Below are positions 49,093 through 60,008 of a stretch of DNA of 64,000 nucleotides, in pieces. Position numbers and translations under genes: made by a program. Source of the DNA: Euphorbia lathyris. Taxonomy: Eukaryota > Streptophyta > Magnoliopsida > Malpighiales > Euphorbiaceae. Location: positions 48,517,501 to 48,581,500 of the forward strand of contig NC_088918.1 in NCBI RefSeq assembly GCF_963576675.1, given 5' to 3'. Position 1 is the stretch's first letter. Every line of letters starts with the position of its first letter. The notes beneath the pieces are model-generated. The model made no database searches and was not told the DNA's origin. It saw only the letters and a list, made by a program, of their open reading frames with translations.

Positions 49093-49149
49093 TATCCTTT
49101 TTTGATAGGCAATACAAAGTAGACAACTTATTCAAGTAGACATATATAT

Positions 49150-50580
49150 GTATATTCAAGTGACGCATAACATGCTATAACAAGTAGTCAACTTATTCGT
49201 TTAGTCTATTAAATTGAATCAGTTCTACTTCCTAACATATGTATGTTCAAGTAACACATAACATGCTAAATTGATATGAAACATATGTCTATTCCTGAAT
49301 CAGTTCTACTTCCTAAACAAAACATAAAACAAGCCAACATACTTCATACATAGACACATAACACATAACATGCTAAATTGACATGAAACATATGTCTCAT
49401 CAGCATAACTCATGTTAAAATAGAAAGGAATCAGGCAAGTTCATCATTTTCAGCTTTAAGAGTATGCATGATCAGCTACTTCCTAAACAGAATATCAAGT
49501 AGACAACTTATTCGTGCATGTCTATTAATAGTATGCCTGTATTGATATGAAACATATGTATATTCAAGTGACACATAACATGCTACATGCCCAATGAACA
49601 TTCATACACAAATTGAATCAGTTCTACTTCCTAAACAGAACATAAAACAAGCCAACATGCTTCATACATAGACATATAACACATAACATGCTAAATTGAC
49701 ATGAAACAATGTCTCATCAGCATAACTCATGTTAAAATAGAAAGGAATCAGGCAAGTTCATCATTTTCAGCTTTAAGAGTATGCATGATCAGCTACCTTC
49801 CTAAACAGAATATCAAGTAGACAACTTATTCTTGCATGTCTATTAATAGTATGTCTGTATTGATATGAAACATATGTATATTCAAGTGACACATAACATG
49901 CTACATGCCCAATGAACATTCATACACAAACTAAATCAGTTCTACTTCCTAAACAGAACATAAAACAAACCAACATGCTTCATACATAGACACATAACAT
50001 GCTAAATTGACATGAAACATATATCTCATCAGCATAACTCATGTTAAAATAGAAAGGAATCAGGCAAGTTCATCATTTTCAGCTTTAAGAGTATGCATGA
50101 TCATCTACCTTCCTAAACAGAATATCAAGTAGACAACTTATTCGTGTATGTCTATTAATAGTATGCCTGTATTGATATGAAACATATGTATATTCAAGTG
50201 ACACATAACATGCTACATGCCCAATGAACATTAATAGCAATGCACATAAATAAGCCTTTACAATATACTTGTCGCTTGGATTGTACTCGCTGAAAAGTGA
50301 CCACGGTGATGAAGTCTGCGATGCTCTAGCCACAAGTTCATAACTTATGCTGATAGCATCGAAAACCCATCACCATTCTGAATGGTTTCAATCAGATAAC
50401 AAGCCAAGTGGAAGATATATTATAAACCTATCTCATCAGCATAACTCATGTTAAAATAGAAAGGAATCAGGCAAGTTCATCATTTTCAGCTTTAAGAGTA
50501 TGCATGATCAGCTACCTTCCTAAACAGAATATCAAGTAGACAACTTACTCGTGCATATCTATTCCTTACTTATTCATAAC
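49150..50580. repeat. Tandem array, unit about 315 bp
   Basis: The block beginning TAGAAAGGAATCAGGCAAG recurs at 49421, 49738, 50050 and 50457, that is at 317, 312 and 407 bases. The rest of the unit (ACACATAACATGCTA..., CAGTTCTACTTCCTAAACAG) repeats with it. No coding capacity. Confidence 0.85.
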
Positions 50581-51371
50581 ATTTTCAGCTTTAAGAGTAT
50601 GCCTAACATGCTATAACAAGCTTAGTCATAAACTTGTGTTGTTAGAATCACTATGTACCTGCCTAAAGCCACCACTATGTACCTACCACTTGGATTGTAC
50701 AGTTCATGATGAAGTTAGCATGGTGATGAAGTGTATGATACTGTCACCACAAGCTTAGTCATAAACTTGTGTTGTTAGAATCATACAACTTCATCACCAT
50801 GTTAAATACTTTTCCATAAGCATAACAAGCCAAGTGACATGATACATAGTAATGGAGATTTAAGTTGACCATATGAACATTCATAGCATAAGAGTATTGT
50901 CAATCACAAAGAAAATTCAAAGCTTTAGAGTATGCGTAATCAGCCACATGCGTAATGATCATTCATACATAAACTCTATGAGTCCTAGCTTCCTAAACAG
51001 TTATATCTAACCAATCAGTTCATACCAATCATTTCATCATCACCCACAACATCATACATATATGTAATCGTTCAGTTCAAACCCACATAACAATATATAT
51101 ATACTCAAAATCAGGCTAGTTTCCTAAATCAACGAGTTCTATGTTTATATACATACACATACTCATTCAGATAACAATCCAAGTGGAAGATATATTGCAA
51201 ACCTATCTCAGCAGCACCACCCACAACAACATCATACATGCAACCAATCAGTTCAAACCAACATAACAACAATATATACTCAATAAGTTAAAGAAATCTT
51301 CCCATATGCTAAACGCGACAACTGATTGACAATCTCTTCAATCAGCCTTCGCATATAGCATTCTTACTATC
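50581..51371. other. AT-rich CACTA interior without a gene
   Basis: It contains short scattered copies of motifs from the tandem array and no supported ORF. A minus-strand open stretch (MRRLIEEIVNQLSRL...) near 51280-51360 could be part of an exon cut by the adjacent LTR, but is short. Confidence 0.4.
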
Positions 51372-51376
51372 CCTGC

Positions 51377-52911
51377 TGTTGAGCGATTTCCGCAAGTGCA
51401 CGGTATACGCTTGTAGTAATAAAAGATATCGAACCCACAGGGAACGATTTTTAACTAAAACTTGTTTTAATCCAGTTTTATTCACGTCTTTAGGTTTAAC
51501 TTAAGAAAATCGTTTAATTGATTGTATTGGTTTGGATTAATTAGGATTAGATGAGAATATTATATTGAACTTAAAGAACAATTCTGTCTTGAGATTTTGA
51601 TTACAAGACAGACGCTTTCGTATTTGGAATAAATCAAAGGTATAAAATGTATTTTCGATTAAGCAAAGAAAGCAGCTATAACTTGGGTAAGATTATGAAT
51701 ATGAAATAACATAAGAATTTATACAATTAAATGGCTTTGAACCGTAGAAATCTCTCTGGGTCGGAGCAGATTCCTACCTTAATCAAATTAGTATTTTATA
51801 TCCGATAAGCCGCGGTCACGATCATATCATCCGTAAAAACTAATTCTTTCAAGTGTTCAATAAAGTTTCTTTGTAAATATGATTGTATAAAATGTTTTAA
51901 TAAAAACACCAATTTATCATTTTGAAAATCATTTTGTCAGAACAATATCAAAATAACAACAGGAAGAATGTATTGAATAAAATAAATATATTATTAGTGA
52001 ATTGTTAATCTTCACAAGTTAACAGAGAGGAAGAAACATGGATAGCATTTTGACGAAATTTTTGAGATCCGGGTTGTCAATCTTTCCCTCAAACTCCGTA
52101 GGTTTGTCAGACCCTTTTGCGCTTCAGCCGTTAGTTCTTCTCGCTGAATCTTCGGAATAGAGACCGGTCGGTCCTCTACCAGAATGAAAACTTGTCTCTG
52201 ATCAACCTTTGATACTAAACTAATACTACTGTGTTTATAACTAATCTAATAACAACTTGTGTACATCAAGTTTGTTTATACAGAAATGAAATCTAACTTT
52301 CTGACTCTTTCTGAATCAGAAACTCAACATAATAACTCTCTGATTTCTCTAACTTTTCTAACTTAGCCAACATTGATTTCTGAAATGGATCACTTATTTA
52401 TAGTTGGTGAAGGGTTGTAATTGAAGGGTCGTGTCCGCTGGTGAAGGGTCGCTTTTATCCAAACAAACAGACGCATTTTTTTGGATTTAAACATGTGAAA
52501 ACTGTGCAGAATTCTTCACTGTCTCAACTGAGATTTCAGAATCTCAGTCGTGATAGGGGGCACGGAGGAAGGCTGAAAATTTTGATTTCTCGGTGACTGG
52601 TATCAGCGTGTCACGACTGAGATTCTGAAAATCTCAGTCACGACAGGGGCATTCTTCCCCGTCTTTCAGCTGCTTCTCGTCTCCTTGAGTCGGTCCTCTA
52701 ATTAATATGTATTTTTGGCACGTAACTTAGGTTTTTCCCTCGTTTTTGCTCCGTTTTAGCTCCTATTTGGATTTAACCAAATAATTAGGTACCTTGCATC
52801 AAAGAAGTATATAAAGACGTAAAAGTACTCTAAATGAATATAATTAGCACGATTTCAATGTAAATTTAACGTATTTATATATGATATTTTAGGTATATTT
52901 TGGGCTTAACA
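51377..52911 (-). repeat. Athila-type solo LTR in the CACTA element (TSD cctgc)
   Basis: 1535 bp, TGTTGAGC to GGCTTAACA on the plus strand, with a perfect duplication cctgc at 51372-51376 and 52912-52916. Same family as the LTR of Athila #1 (19147-20624). In the sense direction (minus) it has GAGATT...AATCTC palindromes at 52609-52645 and 52520-52555, followed by TATA at about 52402-52393. No internal sequence is present. Confidence 0.95.
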
Positions 52912-53189
52912 CCTGCAAATATTATGTTCAAATAAAAAGAAATCAGAACATCTTCAGCAACCGGCAGTGTATTGCCCTAGGTTAAAAAAGATAAAGACCC
53001 AAGCTTTTCAGCGGTGAATCTAACAATGAATACAATAAAATCAGTATCTAAGCGAGAGATCTAACCCTTTAAATCATAGCTCTGAAAATCAATAGATCCT
53101 TATTCCAGCTGCTGAAATCGACATACACAAAAGTAAATCGGATGAGGAAAAGAGAGAGTAAGGAACAATGAAAATCAATAGATACTTAC

Positions 53190-53320
53190 CAGTACGGTGT
53201 TTCGAGCTCACCCAGTGATTGCATGTTCAAATCAGCCATGGAGATAGAGAGGGATGAGAGGGATGAAGCTCTTGTGTAACCTAAACTGGGGGTTGGGATT
53301 AGAGAGAGAGTTTATATATC
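53190..53320 (-). pseudogene. Possible promoter and first exon of a CACTA minus-strand gene
   Basis: A TATA-like GATATATAAA (53320-53311) precedes the ATG at 53239-53237 by about 75 bases. It opens MADLNMQSLGELETPY and is followed by a perfect donor CTG|GTAAGT at 53190/53189. A 3' splice site TTTGCAG lies near 52915-52922, exactly where the solo LTR inserted. CACTA genes usually start near one terminus, which fits. The product is unknown. Confidence 0.4.
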
Positions 53321-53653
53321 AGCTGAAATTTCAATCAAACAATAGAGCGTCTAAAATTTGGTATGGCCGCGTAAGTGAAATTTCATTTGCCGCTTTTTGT
53401 TTTCGGCATTACAATGACATTCATTTATTAGAGGTGTCATCTATTGAGCGCATCAAATTTAACGAAAACGCGCGTTTTCTTTGGATGATAGGATTCTGTA
53501 ATCGTAATGTCATCTGAGAATCGAGCGCATTTTTTATTTCACTTTCAGATGACATACAGTTGAAATATTGTCACGAAAAATATTCAGACGACACGAAAAC
53601 AAATGTTTGTCATGTATCTTGTATCATGTGAAAGGGAAAATGGCATAGTGTGT

Positions 53654-54480
53654 GGCCATAGATTATGTTAGCAAGTGGGTAGAGGCCATAGCAAGTCCAA
53701 CCAATGATGCACGGGTAGTGGTAAAATTTATTAAAAAAGTTATTCTCCCATTTTGGTGTACCTAGGGAATTAATCATAGATCAAGGAACCCATTTCTGCA
53801 ATTCCCAATTTGAAAAACTCCTTGGAAAGTTTGATGTCACACATAAAACTGCCACACCTTGTCATCCACAAACCAGTGGACAGGTGGAAATATCAAATAG
53901 GGAGATTAAGCGTATACTTGAAAAAACTGTAGGCTGTTCCCGCAAGGATTGGTCGAACAAGCTGGACAATGCCTTATAGATATATAGAACAGCTTATAAG
54001 ACACCCATATGAATGTCTCCTTATAGGATTATTTTTGGAAAAGCATGCCATCTACCTGTGGAAATAGAACATGGAGCTGTATGGGCACTAAAATTACTCA
54101 ATTTTGATGAACAGGAAGTAGGTGAATAGCGAAAGCTGCAGTTGAACGAACTTGATGAATTCAGGCTGTTCTCTTTTGAGAACGCGCAAATGTACAAGGA
54201 AAATACCAAGAGGTGGCATGATCGAAGGATCCACAGAAAGGAATTTGCCTGGTCAACAAGTCCTATTATATAATTCGAGACTTAGATTGTTCCCTGGCAA
54301 GCTCAGGTCCAGATGGTCCGGACTCTTTGTGGTACAAGAAGTCTTTCCCCACGGAGCAGTCCAAACCAGTAATGAGTTTGTGGAATCATTTAAGGTCAAT
54401 GGACAGAGGCTAAAGCTATACCAAGCAAGCGAGAGCAAGGGTGGGGAAAAGCACCAGCTTTTGCCTGACCCCCCTAAGAA
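53654..54480 (+). pseudogene. Integrase of gypsy element B (after CACTA), degenerate
   Basis: It continues the core ([12 protein letters not shown]), shifts frame near 53740, then reads [21 protein letters not shown]-like [13 protein letters not shown] and [10 protein letters not shown]. Stops follow where relatives have Trp and Gly (near 53977 and 54010) and near 54127. Another shift near 54245 leads to the C-terminal part ([31 protein letters not shown]). D and E of the catalytic set are visible. Far too damaged to work. Confidence 0.88.
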
Positions 54481-54836
54481 CGAACAAGCAAGCAGGTTGT
54501 GCCGTCTCAAGCACCAATTGAGACACCAACTTTATCTTTTTGCTTTTCCGTTTTTATTGATTTATTTTCACCTTTGTTATTTAATCCTAGTTAATTTTTT
54601 CTTTAATGTGCAGACAAGTGGTTAGGAAAAGCACTTGTCATTATAAGGAGGGAAGCTTGTGAACTCTTGAAAAGGCAAAAAGTAGCTGCCACATGCATCG
54701 CATGCTTCCCACTTCCCTGTTTTGGACTCTTCACCTCCTCTACTATTCGGAAGCAGTTAAATAAGTGGGGAAACCGTTTTTCTCTCTTCAACTTACCACT
54801 ACCAACATCTCCACTCAAACAAACCAGAAATCGAAA

Positions 54837-55890
54837 ATGGGGCAAAAAACTCGAAGTGCAAATGCCAAACAAGTGGTAACTAAGGTTTCTGATCAAACTG
54901 CTCCACCACCATAAGACTCCGCGGAGCACTCACCGCCAGACTTTCCACATTCTTCGTAGAATCGGAGATACAGAGGTACAAGTCTTTGAAAAACATGGGG
55001 TTCCTCCACATGAGGAGCATTTGTTGGGCAAGTTTGCAGACTTTGGGGCTGGAAGAGAAGATCCAAGAGCTACTAGACAATGTCAGCTTACTCAAGCTAG
55101 GAGATCTAAAAAAGCAAGCATATAGAGAACTCACCCTTGAATTCTTGTCCACCTTCATATTTGATAAGAAGATCCATGATTTGGAGGACAATGAGAAATT
55201 TAAGTTCCATCTCATAGATTTGAACCTATCTCTATCACTCAACACCTTCAATGCTTACTTAGGGTTCATCGATGCAAAGAAGATAGCAACTGCCGAATAC
55301 AGGGAAAGCCTAATGGAGATGCCGTCGAAATTTCACCCTGAAGTCTTTTGGCAAGAAATCACTGGTACAATTGCGTACAATCCAAGCGATTCCAAGTCTG
55401 CCTAGATCCTTACCCATGAGATGCGTTATCTGTAAAGGTACTTGGCCACTAGCTTGTTCGGCCATTGCAACCAAAGCAATGTGCCCACTAATGACATGTT
55501 CGTATTATGGTGTATGATGCACAAAAGGAGAATCAATGTGGACCACTAGTTGGGGCTTCATCTGGCCAAGCAGGAGCAGAGCAGTTCAAGCTATCATCAG
55601 ATACGCCAGAACCAAAGAGAAGACTATTTAAAGAGGACCCCCTGCCCTGACCTGTCCACGAGTCAGGTACTTGATGTGTTGAGTAGGCTAACTAGCCAAG
55701 TCCAAGCTTTGGAGGCTTGTTGTGAAAGTCAGCAGAAGGAACTAGCAAAGCTCAGGCTTCTAGTGGGGAAGACAGATGAACATGAAGACGAGCAACAGAT
55801 GAGCTCCAGTCATGCCCCCTCCTTCGATCTGGTAATAAAAAATTCTATAGTCCCCAAAGAGCAAACACCTGAAAAGGCTAGGGAGGATAG
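54837..55890 (+). pseudogene. Env-like ORF of gypsy element B, broken by stops and a solo LTR
   Basis: It starts at the ATG at 54837 (MGQKTRSANAK), 224 bases after a pyrimidine tract ending CAG at 54611-54613 that could be a subgenomic splice acceptor. A frameshift and stops lie in the first 150 bases. From 54986 the frame reads AYRELTLEFLSTF, FHPEVFWQEITG as in element #2, with stops near 55403, 55432 and 55546. The solo LTR at 55891 cuts it; after the duplication gatag it resumes at 57488 and ends with a stop near 57548. Confidence 0.78.
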
Positions 55891-57487
55891 TGATAGCTCC
55901 CTAATTTATAGAGTTTTTAGGAGTAATTTAGATTATTTTACTTTAGTCTATAGTTAATTTAGATGTTAATTTGATGGTTTTTAGTTAAATTTAGTATTTT
56001 CCACTTCTTATGGCATTATCGGTGTTTTCAGGGATATTCGGGGACTTTTTGAGCATTTCCAAACCAGAACAGGGACCATTGGAGCATTGGAGAACTTATG
56101 GACTCATTAGGGACCTTTGGAGCAACTTCTGGACTCATTAGGCACTAAACGGGAGAAAAATCGGAGATTCTGCCCCTATGGAAGACCTGTCTCGCCGAGA
56201 CAGGGCCTTGTCTCGCCGAGACACGCCTTGTCTCGATGAGATGAGGCGGGGAAGGCGATCCCACCGCCTTCCCCTTTGCTGGAATGTGCGAATCCTGCCA
56301 CATGACCCACCAAAATACACTAAAATTGCCCATTTTACCCTTGTTGCATTAGGGTTTCTCCCTAACTTTATAAAGAGGGAGCTAGTTCCATCTTTTTATT
56401 CATTCAGACTTAATCATTTGATTCACAATGTAGTTCTTTACTATTTTCAATTTTTATTTATTTTAGTATTGTTCTTTTCCTTTCTATATTAGATTTAGTT
56501 CTGTTTTGTCTTTTCTTTTGAAGAACAATTCATGGGAGAAGCGCTTGATCTTCTATTTTATAAATCGGAATCGACAAAGCGGGTTTTAGATTTCTATCTC
56601 TCCCCCTTATCTTTTACTTTTATAATCTATTGAAGATGTTTTCCATTATTCCTTTACTCCCTATTGCTATGATTAGTTTGTCTATGAACTAATCCCCATC
56701 CAATCTGAGATGGGGATGAGATTGATAATATGATTATGTATGGTTAGGGACCTAGGGCTTATGTGTTTACCTTTAATTGATCAGATTATGCATGCTTAAT
56801 GCCTTGAAGTTGTCAGGAATAGGATTATTGCTAGAATGAGACTCGATGATGATCAACTAGCCTGATATGTATATATGTTTGTGCATAATGCCTGTAACCT
56901 GGCAAAGATAGGATTATAGATAGACATGAACCTGACCATGGGATTGTCTATACTGAACTTGTATAATCCCACCTCGCTAGAGACCACTAGGAGTGCGGCT
57001 TCGTGACTGGGCTACGGCTTTAGTCTTAATTGCCAAAGAACCTATTGCTTTGCATGCCCTAAGTTATATGCCTAATCAAGCCGTTAGCTGAATGCATGTG
57101 AATAGGTTAGATAAATCTTGATCACATTTGTCTTTCTTATTAGGGTAATTACCGTCAATAACTGATAAAACATAAGTCTGAACTCCCTAAACCCATACGT
57201 AGGATTTAATCCAAGGATTCCTCATCCTGGATTGTACCTTCCATTAATTCACCTTCTACCCTGTTAATTGTTCACTTTATTGCTTATTTTGTTATTTCAA
57301 TTCATTTAATTAATTAGTTATTCAAAACCCAACTATTATTCAACCTTCTAAATAATTAGATCACTCTAGGTAGATCTACTAATTATAACAAATAGTCTTT
57401 TTGGTTCGATTTCGTGCTTAGCACATTACTACTTGTTACGATAGGATACACTTGTCCGATTAACTGCCATATATTTTACGAGCATCA
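55891..57487 (+). repeat. Gypsy solo LTR, element C family (1597 bp, TSD gatag)
   Basis: TGATAGCTCCC to GAGCATCA, with perfect duplication gatag at 55886-55890 and 57488-57492. It is related to the LTR of element C over its whole length. A TATA box lies at 56369-56375. No internal region. Confidence 0.94.
56188..56274 (+). promoter_or_regulatory. Three phased palindromes plus a hairpin, upstream of TATA
   Basis: 15-base palindromes of TGTCTCGCCGAGACA type at 56188, 56209 and 56229 (spacing 21 and 20; the third is degenerate), then a perfect 10-bp stem hairpin GGGGAAGGCG / CGCCTTCCCC at 56248-56274. It ends 95 bases before the TATA box. Function is inferred, not shown. Confidence 0.6.
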
Positions 57488-57492
57488 GATAG

Positions 57493-58226
57493 CAACTCCC
57501 TTCCATCACTCAACAACTCATTGTTCTCCGTGATCTCCCATCTCCGGTAATGTTCCTAACCTTTACCTTTGCAAGCAGAACAACATGGGTAAACCAGTTC
57601 CTTTCTTAGTTAATTTTCATGCACTTAGGACACTGCACATTTTTCATTTTTGGGGGTGGCTTAGTTTGTGCAATTCACAAACTTGATAAATTTTCAGCTC
57701 ACTAAGCACCCATGGTATTCAAATTATAACTAATCACGCTTGATACTATTGTGTAAATTGATGTGCAAATCTTATTTTAGGGGTCCCCTAGAATTGGACC
57801 CCCCTTTTTTCAAATTTAGGCCATCATAAAACATGTGAAAAGATAATTCAAGCATTATTTTGGGGTCCCCTGAAGTTGGACCCCATCCTCCAAAATTGTT
57901 GCTATGCTTGTTCTCATCAGTAGGCAACTTGCTCCATCAAACTTTACCTTTCTCCACCACTTATCATCCCACAGATTGGTCATAAGGTGGAGAGCTGCCA
58001 GGAGAACTTCAGGGAACCTTTGAGGCTTGAGTCAATCTCAATCCTCCCTAGGATTCCAATGAGCCTTAATATGAGAATTAGAGCAAAAGCTTAGTGTTGG
58101 TCTAAGATGAAACTGAACTCAGTATTGCTGAAACATACATTGTAACCTATGTCTAAGTTTGGTACTCGTACAAGTTGAAAATGTCTGAACACTCAAAGAT
58201 TGAGCATTCGAGCTTAATTTTCCTTA
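57493..58226 (+). other. End of env-like ORF and 3' noncoding region of element B
   Basis: The env-like frame continues for about 18 codons to a stop near 57548. The rest is noncoding and contains a G-rich tract TTTTTGGGGGTGGC (about 57647-57660). Two copies of GGGGTCCCCT followed by GTTGGACCCC-like sequence lie at about 57780-57885. Element C starts at 58227 with left flank cctta. Confidence 0.6.
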
Positions 58227-59838
58227 TGATAGCTCCCATTTATATAGGGTTTTTAGGATTGTTTTAGTTTGTTTTTGCTTTATTTCCATTCAATCTCAGT
58301 ATCATTTTGTTATCTTTTAGTTAAAATTAGTAATTTCCATTACTTATGGCATTTTCTATATTTTCAGGTGTTTTTAAGACTGCTTGAGCATTTCCGGACA
58401 GTTCGGGGACCACTAGAGCAAATTTCGGAAGCACAGGGACCAAAACAGATAACTTCCGGAGGGAACTGCCCTTTCTCAACACCTGTCTCGCCGAGACAGT
58501 GCTTGCCTCGGCGAGACAGGCCCTCGTCTCCTCGAGACACAGCCTGTCTCGACGAGACGTGGCGGGCTGATGGTTCCCAAAGGGAACCATCACGTGGTGT
58601 CTCGACGAGACGCCCAGTGTCTCGTCGAGACACCCTTTCGTCTCGTCGAGACACCTCTTGTCTCGACGAGACGAGACGCTGGAAAGCAATTTCTCAGCGT
58701 CTTCTCACCTCCAGGGCGCGAATCTTGGCCCGAAAAATGTCCAAAATACCCCCTAACACACCTAGCACTATAAATAGAACATTATGCCTCTTTTGTGGGG
58801 GTTACCTTTTTCTTTTTCTGTTTTTGGCTTCTCTTCCTCCTCTTTCTCCCTTTCTCTTTGTAGGAGATTTTTAGTTTCTTCCATTGTAATTGATGTTACT
58901 TGAAGATTGGTGAGGAGAGTTCTATCCATTTTGTAATCAGAATCAGACAAAGCCGGGTTTTAGATTTCTAAATCCCTCAATCTGTCTCTTACTTTTCTTA
59001 CTTATTTGATTAATGATGATTCATGTTGATAATATGTGCTTCAGTGATTTGATTAGTTTAATTATGAACTAATCCCCATCCAATCTGGGATGGGGATGAG
59101 ATTGATTGTGTAACCTTGAATGATTAGGGATTTGGGTTTATGGGATTATTCCCAATTGATCAGATTATGCAGGCTTAGTGACCTGGATTTGTCAGAACTA
59201 GGATTATTGTTAGAATGAGATTCGATGATGATCAACTAGCCCGAAATTGCTGAACCTAAAGCCTTGATTCTGACAAATTTAGGATTGTAGATAGGTGAGT
59301 ACCTGACCAAGGAACTACCTAATCCGAATGGAAATAATCTGACCTCGCTAGAGACCACTAGGAGTGCGGACTAGTGGCTGGGCTATGGCTCTAGCCTTAA
59401 TCACCACAGAACCTAATGCTTTGCATACCTAGGTTATATGCCTAATCAAGCCGTCAACCGATTGCATGTGAATAGACTACACGAGATTGGCAGTCTTCAT
59501 GTGGTTAATTAGGTGATTACCGTCAACTATCATTAGGATATAAACCTGAATCCCAGTAAATCATACATGGAGACCAATTAAGGGAATCCCCATCTTAGAT
59601 TGTTTCATCAATTAGATCAAATCCTCCCGGTCACACATTTTTATCTTTTGTTTTCGAAATTCATCTGCTTAATCACTTCTCCAATATTTATTCAACCTCC
59701 TGACAATTACGCCTTCTTCCCTAGACTAATTAGTTGTGGCAAATAGTCATTGTGGTTCGATCTCGTGCTTAGCACAATACTACTTGATGCGATAGGATAC
59801 ACTTGTCCTGTTAATTGCTGTATACTTTACGAGCATCA
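58227..59838 (+). repeat. 5' LTR of element C
   Basis: 1612 bp, TGATAGCTCCC to GAGCATCA. A TATA box TATAAATA lies at 58769-58776, 96 bases after the palindrome array. It is related to the solo LTR at 55891-57487. ORFs across the palindromes are artefacts of the repeats. Confidence 0.93.
58484..58673 (+). promoter_or_regulatory. Array of eight phased 15-bp palindromes in the LTR
   Basis: Palindromes of TGTCTCGNCGAGACA type start at 58484, 58504, 58525, 58545, and again at 58598, 58618, 58639, 58659. Both quartets have spacing 20, 21, 20. Between them is a perfect 10-bp stem hairpin GATGGTTCCC-AAA-GGGAACCATC at 58569-58591. The half-site TGTCTC equals the classical auxin response element. The position just upstream of TATA suggests a promoter element; binding proteins are unknown. 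Confidence 0.65.
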
Positions 59839-59844
59839 AGTTTT

Positions 59845-59862
59845 TGGCGCCGTTGCCGGGGA
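59845..59862 (+). other. Primer binding site of element C, tRNA-Asp type
   Basis: TGGCGCCGTTGCCGGGGA, six bases after the LTR; identical to that of Athila #2. The leader runs from here to the gag start at 60009. Confidence 0.93.
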
Positions 59863-60008
59863 CTAATTGTTGTTTATAACTAATTAATTCATTGCGAAGC
59901 TTGAACAATTGTTTGGGATTCCTCTAACCGAGGGTCTGATAATCAATCATACTCTTATCTGAATTCATAAGCTGAAACTATTCTTGCAGGGCCTGAGACG
60001 AGGATACG

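Larger units (their letters stand above)
46194..53650. mobile_element. Non-autonomous CACTA transposon with captured gene
   Basis: 7457 bp. The left end CACTACGCCAAAATCCC and the complement of the right end CACTATGCCATTTTCCC are CACTA-type terminal repeats. The 3-bp duplication tgt (46191-46193 and 53651-53653) fits, and removing element and one copy restores the integrase frame exactly. Subterminal GACGACGGTTAG-type repeats are present. I see no complete transposase. Contents: a MULE foldback, an E2 pseudogene, an inverted repeat, a tandem array, an Athila-type solo LTR and minus-strand exon candidates. Confidence 0.93.

Noticed and set aside
53254..53517. 87-aa plus-strand ORF at the right end of CACTA
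   Set aside because: It overlaps the subterminal repeat zone and the likely minus-strand promoter; no domain.
58484..58673. CRISPR-like array of short regular repeats
   Set aside because: Repeats are palindromes only 20-21 bp apart with gaps of 5-6 bases, in a plant LTR promoter; there are no spacers and no cas genes.
58269..58874. 201-aa ORF across the element C LTR
   Set aside because: Its open frame comes from the repeated palindromes and it crosses the TATA box; no known domain.
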